Source: Bacteroidales bacterium
GTDB taxonomy: Bacteria; Bacteroidota; Bacteroidia; Bacteroidales; UBA7960
Assembly: GCA_012521995.1 (NCBI GenBank)
Contig: JAAYLH010000042.1
Location: forward strand, 1-41,235
Direction of reading: 5' to 3'
DNA: 41,235 bases
Shown here: positions 8,971 to 17,900 of the stretch, piece after piece
Numbering within the stretch: the first letter of the stretch is position 1
Layout of the letters: each line of letters opens with the position of its first letter
The notes under the pieces: model-generated
The model's database searches: none
Told to the model about the DNA's origin: nothing
Seen by the model: the letters and a program-made list of their open reading frames with translations, nothing else
Made by a program: the position numbers and the translations under genes

Positions 8971-11367
8971 TTATTCGTACTTCATGGAGTCGACAGGGTT
9001 TGCCCTTGCTGCTTTCCAAGCGTGGTATATCACGGTCAGGAATGCTACCATCGAAACAACGGCCAGTGCAAGGGCAAAGTGCCACCATTGGATTTGAATG
9101 CGGTATGCGAAGTTATTCAGCCAATTATTCGAAAGGAGAAACCCCAGCGGTGCAGCAAGCACAAAAGCGATAAGCACCAGGCGGATAAAGTCTTTTTGAA
9201 GAAACAGGATGATGTCCCTGATGCCCGCTCCATGCACTTTTCGAATGCCTATCTCCCGCCTCTTCTGTTCCGCAATAAAGGAGGTCAGTCCGTAAAGTCC
9301 CAGGGCTGAAATAATGATGCAAAGAAGTGAAAAGAATGAAAACACCTTCATGGTGTTTGCTTCTGCACGATATTGGCGTTCCAGGTTTTCATTGGCAAAC
9401 TCTGGTTCAAACGGCAGTTCGGGAAAGTACTGCCTCCATATGTTCCCGGCATGTTCGAGGGCCTGGTCACGCTGGGCCTGGTTAAAGCGGGCCACAACAG
9501 TACGGAGGCGATTGGGATGTAAAAGGTAAAAAGCGGGTTCAATGATGCCGTGCAATGAGTAATAGTTATAATCGCGTACCACCCCGACCACTTCCAGGTT
9601 TTCTTCCAGGTTATATGGGTTCTGGAACTTTCTTCCAATGGGGTCGGCCCATCCAAGGGCATTGACCGCTGCCTGGTTGATCATCACCGCCTGCGACTGA
9701 TCTGTGCCATATTCCGGATTGAAATTCCTTCCTGCTACGACTGGAATCTCCATGGTAGGAAAGTAATCGTGGTCGACATAGCCATAACGAACCATCAGCG
9801 GAACCAGTACACTATCAATGGCGTTAACAGGTCCCTGGCTTCCCCCCACCCCGTTGGTGCCGCTGGCCATAGCCACTTTCCTGAAGGTGGGATGAGACAG
9901 CAAGTCATTTTTAAATGCCGTCATTTTGGTCTCTTCCACTCCATCCTCGTGAATATGCAGGGATAGCACGTTCTGGTAGTTTACCCCCAGGTCCTTATGC
10001 AGCATAAAATGCCATTGATTGAAAATGATCAGGGTAATAATTACCAGTATGGACGATATGCCAAACTGGAATATTACGAGAACTTTCCTGAGCATCCCTG
10101 CAGGGGTTTTGCTGCTGGGAGAGGCGTTTTTCAATACCGCCACCGGTTGGAAACGGCTAAGATAAAATGCAGGATAGGTTCCAGCCAGCAAGCCAACCAG
10201 CAGCAGTATAGCAATCAGGCCAACGTTGAATATCCAATTCCCGGAAAAATCAACAGTAAGATCAGTTTCCAGCAGGGCATTGAAGTCGGGCAGAATGATT
10301 TCTACCAGGCCTATGGCGATGATCAGGGCAAGAAACACCATAATGACCGACTCACCAATAAACTGTAAGATCAGGTTTTGCGGCCCCGCGCCCAACACTT
10401 TTCTAATACCCACCTCCATAGCTCTTTTTGCTGAACGTGCCGTCGACAAGTTGATAAAGTTAATGCAGGCAATCAGTAGGATAAGAAAGGCCACCAGGGA
10501 AAACAGGTAGATCAGCCTGATGTCGCCACGGGTATTGTATATGCTGAATTTAATGTCCTGTGATTTAAGGTGGATGTCGCGCATGGGCTGTAAGTACATT
10601 TCGGGTCTGGGTGCATCCTCCATCCCCATTTCATTCATCTGCAGGTCAATCATCTTACGCATGTTCTCCTCCGCATGCTCTTTCCTAACCCCATCTTTCA
10701 GCATCACATAGGTGGAAAGATAATTATTTCCCCAGTTTTTCAGGTCTGGTATGGCTTCTTCTGCACTTCTGTAACTGAGGAGTATTTCAAATTTCAAGTG
10801 GGAGTTGCCTGAAGCTTCCTTCACCAGACCCGTAACGCGGTATGCCTGATCACCATATCTGAAGCTCTTGCCAATGACATCACGGGTGTTGAAATAATTA
10901 TCGGCAATGCGTTCAGAAATGACTGCAGTATGCAATTCAGAAAGAGCAGATTCAGGGTTTCCTTCCACCAAGCTCAGGTTGAAGAAGCGAAACACCTGCC
11001 CTTCGGCAAAATAGGCGTACTGTTCACCGAACACCTGCTCGCCCACTCTGTACATCCCTCCCCATACTGGCATCAGCCTCAATCCGTCAACGACCTCTGG
11101 CAGGCTGTTGGTGAGCTCTGTGGCCCAGGGGCCACTGGTAATGGCTACATGCTGTACATCAATGCCTGCTGGCCGCTGGATCTCCACCAAGCGGTAAATG
11201 TTCCCTGAATCCTTAATATGCCGCTCGTAACTCAGCTCGTTCTGAAGGAAGAGCAGGATCAGGATAAAACTCGCCAAGCCCGCACTCAGGCCCAGCACAT
11301 TGATTAGTGAATAAATCCGTTGGCGGTACAGATTACGGAACCCGGTCTTAAAATAATGTTTCCACAT
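8971..11367 (-). CDS. FtsX/MacB-type ABC transporter permease
   Basis: A 798-residue permease of the Bacteroidota double-module type. A first transmembrane helix lies near residues 20-42 (YSLINVLGLSAGLASFILIL), followed by a MacB-like periplasmic domain. Three helices around 285-400 contain the FtsX-family signature LSTARSAKRAMEVGIRKVLGA. A second helix near 430, a second periplasmic domain and three closing helices carry the matching signature EQKRREIGIRKVHGAG. Such proteins work with a LolD/MacB-type ATPase in mechanotransmission, export of small molecules or peptides, or lipoprotein handling. No ATPase gene is adjacent, so the partner must be encoded elsewhere. The neighbours on both sides are separate transcription units. 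Confidence 0.92.
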   Translation of the reverse strand: MWKHYFKTGFRNLYRQRIYSLINVLGLSAGLASFILILLFLQNELSYERHIKDSGNIYRLVEIQRPAGIDVQHVAITSGPWATELTNSLPEVVDGLRLMPVWGGMYRVGEQVFGEQYAYFAEGQVFRFFNLSLVEGNPESALSELHTAVISERIADNYFNTRDVIGKSFRYGDQAYRVTGLVKEASGNSHLKFEILLSYRSAEEAIPDLKNWGNNYLSTYVMLKDGVRKEHAEENMRKMIDLQMNEMGMEDAPRPEMYLQPMRDIHLKSQDIKFSIYNTRGDIRLIYLFSLVAFLILLIACINFINLSTARSAKRAMEVGIRKVLGAGPQNLILQFIGESVIMVFLALIIAIGLVEIILPDFNALLETDLTVDFSGNWIFNVGLIAILLLVGLLAGTYPAFYLSRFQPVAVLKNASPSSKTPAGMLRKVLVIFQFGISSILVIITLIIFNQWHFMLHKDLGVNYQNVLSLHIHEDGVEETKMTAFKNDLLSHPTFRKVAMASGTNGVGGSQGPVNAIDSVLVPLMVRYGYVDHDYFPTMEIPVVAGRNFNPEYGTDQSQAVMINQAAVNALGWADPIGRKFQNPYNLEENLEVVGVVRDYNYYSLHGIIEPAFYLLHPNRLRTVVARFNQAQRDQALEHAGNIWRQYFPELPFEPEFANENLERQYRAEANTMKVFSFFSLLCIIISALGLYGLTSFIAEQKRREIGIRKVHGAGIRDIILFLQKDFIRLVLIAFVLAAPLGFLLSNNWLNNFAYRIQIQWWHFALALAVVSMVAFLTVIYHAWKAARANPVDSMKYE

Positions 11368-11406
11368 ATGTGAACGCTCTTCTTCTTATGGATGCATTTA
11401 GACATG

Positions 11407-11414
11407 CAAAATTA
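11407..11414 (-). promoter_or_regulatory. Predicted -7 element of the permease promoter
   Basis: Read on the minus strand the sequence is TAATTTTG, an exact TAnnTTTG match 39 bases upstream of the permease start. The remainder of the 242-bp gap up to 11609 shows no gene. Confidence 0.45.
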
Positions 11415-11609
11415 TGCCAATATCCTTACAAGATTGTTTATCAAAACATTATTTAAAAAAGAAAATGATTTTCGTGGGGGATGTGTTCGAAAACGGACAA
11501 CAAACTGTGCGCCTATGAACAGCAATATTGGCTTAATCCTGCATTTTAGAGAAAAGAGGACTGGCAGGGAATTTTTTTTCCTGAGCCGGGAACAGGTCCT
11601 ATTTTAAGC

Positions 11610-11840
11610 CTATTGAATGGCGTCAATGGCGGCAGCCAGTTTTCTGTCCTTTTCGGTAACCATATTCCCTGCATCGTGGGTCGAAAGCCTGATTTCCAAC
11701 TTGTTGTACACGTTAGTCCACTCGGGATGATGCTTATGCTGCTCGGCAAGGAAAGCCACACGGGTCATAAAGGCAAAGGTCTCACTAAAGTCCCTGAACT
11801 CAAATTGCTTGATTAATTGCTTGTTTTCTTCTTTCCACAT
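11610..11840 (-). CDS. Pterin-4a-carbinolamine dehydratase (PCD/DCoH family)
   Basis: A 76-residue protein with the family core [27 protein letters not shown] followed by [20 protein letters not shown] and LAAAID. The HHPEW and THD elements are the conserved active-site segments. The known reaction is dehydration of 4a-hydroxytetrahydropterin, which recycles the cofactor of aromatic amino acid hydroxylases; in bacteria lacking such a hydroxylase the role is unclear. The protein is shorter than the usual 95-110 residues because the N-terminal strand is reduced. It begins 6 bases after the stop of lplA on the same strand and is very likely co-transcribed with it. A metabolic link with lipoylation is not known to me. 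Confidence 0.9.
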   Translation of the reverse strand: MWKEENKQLIKQFEFRDFSETFAFMTRVAFLAEQHKHHPEWTNVYNKLEIRLSTHDAGNMVTEKDRKLAAAIDAIQ

Positions 11841-11846
11841 GGCGGT

Positions 11847-12827
11847 TTAAAAAAGCCCTTTTACAAATTCTTCGGGCAGTACATTGTGAAAATAGTCATC
11901 AAAAGGCAGGGGTTTCAGTTTCTTAAGGATCAACTCTTCGTCATGCCTTGTGTCGCGCAACAGGCTCTCAACCTCTGATATCTCGCGGCGGCTGAAAAAA
12001 TCCCCGTAAATTTTTACATCCTTGATGATGCCGTGCTCTACGTTTAGATGAAACTCAATGAAGCCCCCGTTGGTCTTGATCATTTTCTCCAGGTCATAGC
12101 TTGGCGAATACCCGTAATTCCACTCCCAGGTAGCGTATTTTTCCTTTACCAGATTGTTGATATGAGTAAGATCCTCGGGGGTGTAATCATACATTTCGCA
12201 ATCGGGGTAGATATCCATGATGTGATCCATGACCAGGTCGCGAAATTGCAATACATCCAGCTCTTGATTCAAGTGCTCGCTGATATTAGTCACACGGCTG
12301 CGTATGCTTTTCACAGCCTTGTCCTTGTATTTGAGCGGGTTCACCTTCAGGGCGTTGCTCAGGTCACTCATCAGGGAAGAGAAAAGCAGGGTCCCGTGGT
12401 GCAGCACCCTTTGCTTATACACGTGTTCAGCATTGCCCGAAAACTTCAACCCCCCAATGGTCAGGTCATTGCGCCCCTCAAACCTGGCATCAATATTTAG
12501 CTTAAGCAAGACATCCAGAATTGGCCTTGTAAATTTCCTGAAATCCACCAGGTGCCCTTCTTCTCCGTTCATGATAAAGGTGAAGTTCAGGTTTCCCAGG
12601 TCGTGGAATACTGCCCCGCCTCCCGACATGCGCCTTACCACCTTGATGTTTTTCTCCTTTACGTATTCGAGATTTATTTCGGCTAGGGTGTTCTGGTGTT
12701 TGCCCACAATGATGGCATTGTGATTTTGCCACAACATAAATACGTCGTCGCTGAAATTCTTAAGCACATATTCTTCAGCTGCCAGGTTAAACCAGGGGTC
12801 AGTATTGGGGTGTTTGATACAAAGCAT
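11847..12827 (-). CDS. lplA: Lipoate-protein ligase A
   Basis: Attaches lipoic acid (through lipoyl-AMP) to lysines of the E2 subunits of 2-oxoacid dehydrogenases and to the glycine cleavage H protein. The 326-residue protein begins with PNTDPWFNLAAEEYVLK, contains the lipoyl-binding RRMSGGG at residues 65-71 followed by AVFHDLGNLNFTF, and has the conserved lysine in KFSGNAEHV. A C-terminal accessory domain is present (residues 240-326), as in full-length LplA. It is the first gene of a two-gene unit with the pterin dehydratase. The 118-bp upstream gap separates it from the radical SAM gene. Confidence 0.95.
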   Translation of the reverse strand: MLCIKHPNTDPWFNLAAEEYVLKNFSDDVFMLWQNHNAIIVGKHQNTLAEINLEYVKEKNIKVVRRMSGGGAVFHDLGNLNFTFIMNGEEGHLVDFRKFTRPILDVLLKLNIDARFEGRNDLTIGGLKFSGNAEHVYKQRVLHHGTLLFSSLMSDLSNALKVNPLKYKDKAVKSIRSRVTNISEHLNQELDVLQFRDLVMDHIMDIYPDCEMYDYTPEDLTHINNLVKEKYATWEWNYGYSPSYDLEKMIKTNGGFIEFHLNVEHGIIKDVKIYGDFFSRREISEVESLLRDTRHDEELILKKLKPLPFDDYFHNVLPEEFVKGLF

Positions 12828-12945
12828 GACTCAGGATTGGTTTTTGTTATTGGTGCCTATGAAATCTTGGGTCTAATGAAAAACACCTGCTAGCCCCATT
12901 TGTTTACCCTGACGAGATGAAAACCTCCCGGCAGCAGAAGGGTGT

Positions 12946-13722
12946 TTAGTTGTAAACCTCTGTGGCGATTCCCAGGGCTTCTACACGCTGTGCGATTTCC
13001 CAAAGTTTGTTGGGGCCAATTTTCTCGACTCCCTCAGCAGGGGTTGCCCGGGCAATGGGATAAATCATCACCAGCTTTGGCTGCAAGGCCTTAAGATGCG
13101 CCAGCCAGGCCTCAAGCTCTTCTTCTGTGGTGTTGTCAAAGGCCTCTCCCTGGTAAGTTCCCTTAACAAACAAAGTCTGGATGATCATTTGTCCCTTGAA
13201 CAACTCCAGGTTTTCCAGGATTTCCTTCAGGCTGATGTTGATCTTAGGCTTGTTAATTTTTCTGAAGGTCTCTTCCGTTCCTGCATCCAGTTTCAGTATG
13301 TTCTGCTCAATTTTATGCAGGGCAGCGGCTACCTTGGCTTTGCCTGCCTTGGTGGCATTGCTCAGCACCGAGATGTTAGCCTTGGGGTAATAGCGGTCCC
13401 GCAGGATTATGGTGTCGTCAATGATCTCTGCAAACTCAGGATGAATGGTGGGCTCTCCATTGCCTGCAAAGGTAATGGCGTCAAGCATGGCGTTTTTGGC
13501 CTGCATGGACGACAGTTTCTTTTCCAGTTCTTCCATGACATCCTCCCGCTTGGGGAATAATGCCTTACCCGTCTGCGGAAGGGTCCATCCACACTCACAA
13601 TACAGGCAGTTGAAGGTACAGTGTTTTTTATTCAGCGGCAGCAAATTCACTCCCAGCGAAATGCCCAGGCGACGGCTCTTTATGGGGCCAAAAATGATCT
13701 GTTCAAACAAAAAACCATTCAT
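12946..13722 (-). CDS. Radical SAM protein (COG0731-like), unknown substrate
   Basis: A 258-residue radical SAM enzyme. The N-terminal FGPIKSRRLGISLGVNLLP is typical of the COG0731 group. The cluster motif CxxxCxxC is C35, C39 and C42 (CTFNCLYC), immediately followed by a fourth cysteine, C44. FAGNGEPTIHPEF is the SAM-binding region. There is no extra C-terminal Fe-S domain. It is a small cytoplasmic iron-sulfur enzyme widespread in Bacteroidota and related to wyosine-biosynthesis and activase proteins, but the substrate is not known to me. The gene ends 118 bases before lplA and starts 36 bases after lspA, so it may be read through from the ileS-lspA operon. Confidence 0.88.
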   Translation of the reverse strand: MNGFLFEQIIFGPIKSRRLGISLGVNLLPLNKKHCTFNCLYCECGWTLPQTGKALFPKREDVMEELEKKLSSMQAKNAMLDAITFAGNGEPTIHPEFAEIIDDTIILRDRYYPKANISVLSNATKAGKAKVAAALHKIEQNILKLDAGTEETFRKINKPKINISLKEILENLELFKGQMIIQTLFVKGTYQGEAFDNTTEEELEAWLAHLKALQPKLVMIYPIARATPAEGVEKIGPNKLWEIAQRVEALGIATEVYN

Positions 13723-13757
13723 GAAAGAAAAATAATTAAGGATTTTGGCGCCCGGTT

Positions 13758-14471
13758 TCAGGAGGCCTGCCCTTTGAGAAGATCTTCCTCAAGGGATTCA
13801 GCAGGTGCCTGAGGAACAACCTCTTCTGCCTGCCCTTCGGTTTCCACTTCATCCTGACCGAGGTGTTCAAAGGCAAAAAGCCGCTTCTGGAAGACCAGCA
13901 GGGTGAACACCCCCAGGGTAATGGAAGCGTCGGCCACATTGAACACAGGGCGGAAAAAGACAAACTCCTGCCCTGGCCAGATGGGAAACCACGAAGGATA
14001 ATACCCGCGGATGACTGGGAAATAAAACATGTCGACCACCTTGCCGTGAAGGAAGGTGCCATAGCCCCCGCCTTCGGGAAACAGTGTGGCTGCCTGGCTG
14101 AAATAGCTCTCGCTGAAGATCAGCCCGTAGAAAGCGCTGTCAATAATGTTGCCCAGGGCACCGGCAAAAATCAGCCCCATGCATATCAAGAGGCCTGCAG
14201 GGGCATCCTTTTTTATCAGTTTATGGGTGTACCAACCGATAAAGATCAGGGCAATGATCCTGAACAGGCTTAGGACCAGCTTTCCGTATTCGCCCGAAAA
14301 CTCCAGCCCAAAGGCCATCCCGTAATTTTCAGTGAAATGAAGATAGAACCAGTTGCCCAGCACGGAGATGCTCTCACCAAGGGTCATATGCGTCTTGACC
14401 AGGAGCTTCGATACTTGGTCAATCAGCAATACAGTCAGAATAACGGCCCAGGGAATATGCTTCTTTTTCAA
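13758..14471 (-). CDS. lspA: Lipoprotein signal peptidase (signal peptidase II)
   Basis: An inner-membrane aspartyl protease that cleaves prolipoprotein signal peptides after lipid attachment. Four hydrophobic segments are visible. GALGNIID, GKVVDMFYF and FNVADASIT carry the family signatures, the last two holding the catalytic Asp pair. Between them is a loop rich in Gly and aromatic residues, as in other Bacteroidota LspA. The C terminus has an acidic tail of about 35 residues (HLGQDEVETEGQAEE onward) that most family members lack. No ATG fits. I chose the TTG at 14471, which has AGAGGAAAAAAG upstream and lies 22 bases after the preceding stop. A TTG at 14522 would add 17 residues and overlap the upstream gene by 29 bases. 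It is the third gene of the ileS unit. Confidence 0.93.
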   Translation of the reverse strand: MKKKHIPWAVILTVLLIDQVSKLLVKTHMTLGESISVLGNWFYLHFTENYGMAFGLEFSGEYGKLVLSLFRIIALIFIGWYTHKLIKKDAPAGLLICMGLIFAGALGNIIDSAFYGLIFSESYFSQAATLFPEGGGYGTFLHGKVVDMFYFPVIRGYYPSWFPIWPGQEFVFFRPVFNVADASITLGVFTLLVFQKRLFAFEHLGQDEVETEGQAEEVVPQAPAESLEEDLLKGQAS

Positions 14472-14493
14472 GATGAAGGCTTCTTTTTTCCTC

Positions 14494-14883
14494 TTACTTG
14501 GTAATCCCCAGTTTTGCTTCAATGCTCATGGTAGCATGGGGCACACTCCTGAGGCGCTCTTTCGAAATTAGCTTGCCGGTCACCCTGCAAACGCCATAGG
14601 TCCCGTTTTCAATACGGATCAGCGCGTTCTCCAAATCGCGGATAAACTTCTGCTGACGCGCTGCCAGTTGTCCGTTCTCCTCCTTCGAAAGAACCTGTGA
14701 GCCTTCTTCCAGGATCTTAAAGGAAGGGGAAGTGTCGTTGGTGTCGTTTTCGTTTTGAGTAGTATAAGCTTCTGTCAGAATTTTCAATCCAGCCCGAGCT
14801 TCTTCCAGTTTCTTCATGATGATTCCTCTGAACTCCTGGAGCTCCTCATCCGAATACCTCGTTTTTTCACGTTTTGGTTCCAT
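14494..14883 (-). CDS. DksA/TraR-like protein lacking the zinc cysteines
   Basis: A 129-residue protein with a long coiled-coil N-terminal half (residues about 10-95) followed by the DksA/TraR C-terminal segment YGVCRVTGKLISKERLRSVPHA. In canonical DksA this region holds four cysteines that bind zinc; here only one Cys remains and the others are Thr, Thr and Ser-like residues. DksA-type proteins enter the RNA polymerase secondary channel and, with ppGpp, change promoter output. A zinc-free version is usual at this site in Bacteroidota. The gene lies 29 bases downstream of ileS and 22 bases upstream of the chosen lspA start, so all three are probably one operon. Confidence 0.9.
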   Translation of the reverse strand: MEPKREKTRYSDEELQEFRGIIMKKLEEARAGLKILTEAYTTQNENDTNDTSPSFKILEEGSQVLSKEENGQLAARQQKFIRDLENALIRIENGTYGVCRVTGKLISKERLRSVPHATMSIEAKLGITK

Positions 14884-14912
14884 AACTATCGGGGTATTTA
14901 TTGCTTTTCTAT

Positions 14913-17900
14913 TTAATTAATCACTCGTTGAATTAACACAAAGGTTTTTATGTCGTCAGTGAGTTCAACCTCAACCTTTTCCGAGTTTGCAATCGCTTCG
15001 GAATAATCAAGGCGCGTAGCCAGGGTCTCTGAACAAATATAATCATTATTGCTCACAATGGCTTCCGTAATATCACTATGTTGTTCAACAAAAACTTCTA
15101 TTTTGTCGGTAACCTCAAATCCCTTGTCCTTGCGCAGGTTCTGGATGCGGTTGATCAGTTCGCGGGCAATGCCTTCCTGCCGCAAAGATTCTGTAATGGT
15201 AACGTCAAGAGCCACGGTTAAAGTACCTTCGTTGGCCACTAACCATCCCGGAATGTCTTCGGAGATGATATCCACATCGCTGAGCAACAACGCAACGGTC
15301 TCTCCCTCAACGTCAAGAATATATTTTTCCTCTTTTTCCAGACGGGCAATATCCTCCTGCCCGAATCCTGCTATGGCCGCTGCAATTTGTTTCATTAGCT
15401 TGCCATACCGTGGCCCCAGGGTCTTGAAGTTGGGCTTGATCTTTTTCACCAGGACTCCTGCCGTATCTTCCAGGTACTCAAGTTCCTTCACGTTCACTTC
15501 CGAAAGGATCAACTGCTCAACGCCCTGCAACTGCTGGCGGAACTTGTCGTTCAGCACGGGTACCATCACCTTTTGCAGGGGCTGGCGTACCCTGATGTTT
15601 ACCTTCTTGCGCAGGGCCAGCACCATAGAGGAGATTTGCTGTGCCAGCTGCATGCGTTCTTCCAGGTCGCCGTCAATCATGCTTTCATCTGTTGTTGGAA
15701 AATCGGTCAGGTGTACCGAGATCGTTTCATAGCGTTTGGTAACCTTGTTGAGGTCCGTAAACAGCTTCTCGCTGAAGAATGGGGCTATGGGTGCTGAAAG
15801 CATCGCCAGAGTCTCCAGGCAGCGGTAAAGGGTCTGATAAGCCGATATCTTGTCATCAGAATACTCGCCTTTCCAGAAACGGCGGCGGCTGAGCCTCACA
15901 TACCAGTTGCTCAGGTGCTCATCCACAAACGATTGGATCAGCCTGCCCGCACGCGTGGGCTCAAAGGTGAAATAACATTCGTCCACCTTTTTGATCAGGG
16001 TGTTCAGCTCCGAAAGGATCCAGCGGTCGATTTCAGGCCTTTGCGACAGGGGAATCTCTTCCTCGGCATAGGTGAACTTGTCGATGTTGGCATACAGGGC
16101 AAAGAACGCATAGGTGTTGTACAACGTCCCGAAGAATTTGCGCTGCACCTCAGCCACGCCTTCAATGTCAAACTTCAGATTGTCCCAGGGCTGGGCATTG
16201 GTGATCATATACCAGCGGGTGGCATCAGGACCGAACTTTTCAATGGTGTCAAAAGGATCTACGGCATTGCCTAGCCGCTTCGACATTTTATTGCCTGCCT
16301 TGTCAAGCACCAGGCCGTTCGACACCACGGTTTTGAAAGCTACCGAATCAAAGGCCATGGTGGCAATGGCGTGCAGTGTAAAAAACCAGCCCCGTGTCTG
16401 GTCCACCCCTTCAGCAATGAAATCTGCAGGGAAGTTGGCTTCAAACTCCTCCTTGTTTTCAAAGGGATAGTGATATTGGGCATAAGGCATGGCGCCGCTG
16501 TCAAACCATACGTCAATCAGGTCAGGCTCACGCTTCATTTCCCTTCCCGTGGCCGAGGCAAGGATAATCTCATCCACAAAGGGGCGGTGCATATCAAACA
16601 CCTTGTAGTTCTTTTCTGACATATCGCCGGGCTGAAAATCATTCAGGGGATTTTCCTTCATGTACCCCGCCTTTACCGCCTTTTCGATTTCTTCTTTCAG
16701 TTGTTCGAGCGAGCCGATGCAGATGCGCTCCTCCTGGTCTTCAGTAGCCCAGATGGGGAGCGGCACGCCCCAGTAGCGCGAACGACTGAGGTTCCAGTCC
16801 TGCAAGTTCTCCAGCCAGTTTCCAAAGCGCCCGGTGCCGGTGCTTTCGGGTTTCCACTGTATGGTGTTGTTCAGCTCGATCATGCGGTCCTTCAGCGCAG
16901 TGGTGCGGATAAACCAGCTGTCGAGGGGGTAATACAGGATGGGCTTATCGGTGCGCCAGCAGTGGGGGTAGCTGTGCTCGTAGCGCTCGGCTTTAAAGGC
17001 CTTATTCTCGGTCTTCAGCTTGATGATGATGTCCACATCCACGGGGCGGCTTTCTTCTCCTCCATTGCCGTTCTCGTATTCAGGCCTTACGTAGCGTCCT
17101 GAAAACTCACCCATGGAGTCCACGAAGCGGCCCCGCTTGTCCACCAAGGTCAGCGAACCCAATCCATATTGCTTGCCAACCTTGAAGTCGTCGGCACCAA
17201 AGCTGGGGGCAATATGCACAATGCCTGTGCCGTCTTCAGTGGTGACAAAATCACCCAGCACAACGCGGAAAGAGTCGCCCTCTTCGGGCTGCTCATAAGG
17301 CAAAAGCTGCTCGTAACGAATGTTTTCAAAACCTTCGCCTGCGTATTCTTCCAGGATCTCGAAGGGAATCTTCTTGTCGCCCGGCTGGTATTCCTCCAGC
17401 TTCATCTCTGCAGCCTTGGGATTGAAAAAACCATCCATAAGGTCTTTGGCCAGAATGACCACCACCGGGTCGAAGGTATAAGGGTTAAAGGTCCTGACTT
17501 TTACATAGCGTATATTTTTCCCTACGGCCAGACCCGTATTGCTGGGCAGGGTCCAGGGGGTTGTCGTCCAGGCCAGGAAATGAACCTCTTTGACTCCGTC
17601 AGCAAAAAGAAATTCCGACCGCTCATCACGGACGATCTTAAACTGTGCCGTAACCGAATTGTCCTTCACGTTGCGGTAACAACCCGGCTGGTTCAGCTCG
17701 TGGGTGCTCAGTCCCGTTCCCGCTGCAGGCGAATAGGGCTGAATGGTATAACCCTTGTAAAGCAGCCCTTTTTCATAAAGCTTGCTCAACAGGAACCATA
17801 CCGTTTCAATATATTTGTCTTCAAAGGTGATATAAGGATTCTCCAGATCCACCCAATAACCCATCCTTTTGGTCAGGTCGTCCCAGGTATCCTTATATTT

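Noticed and set aside
12881..12947. Possible hairpin AAACACC ... GGTGTTT downstream of the radical SAM gene
   Set aside because: The loop is more than 50 bases, and one arm overlaps the stop codon region; no T run follows.
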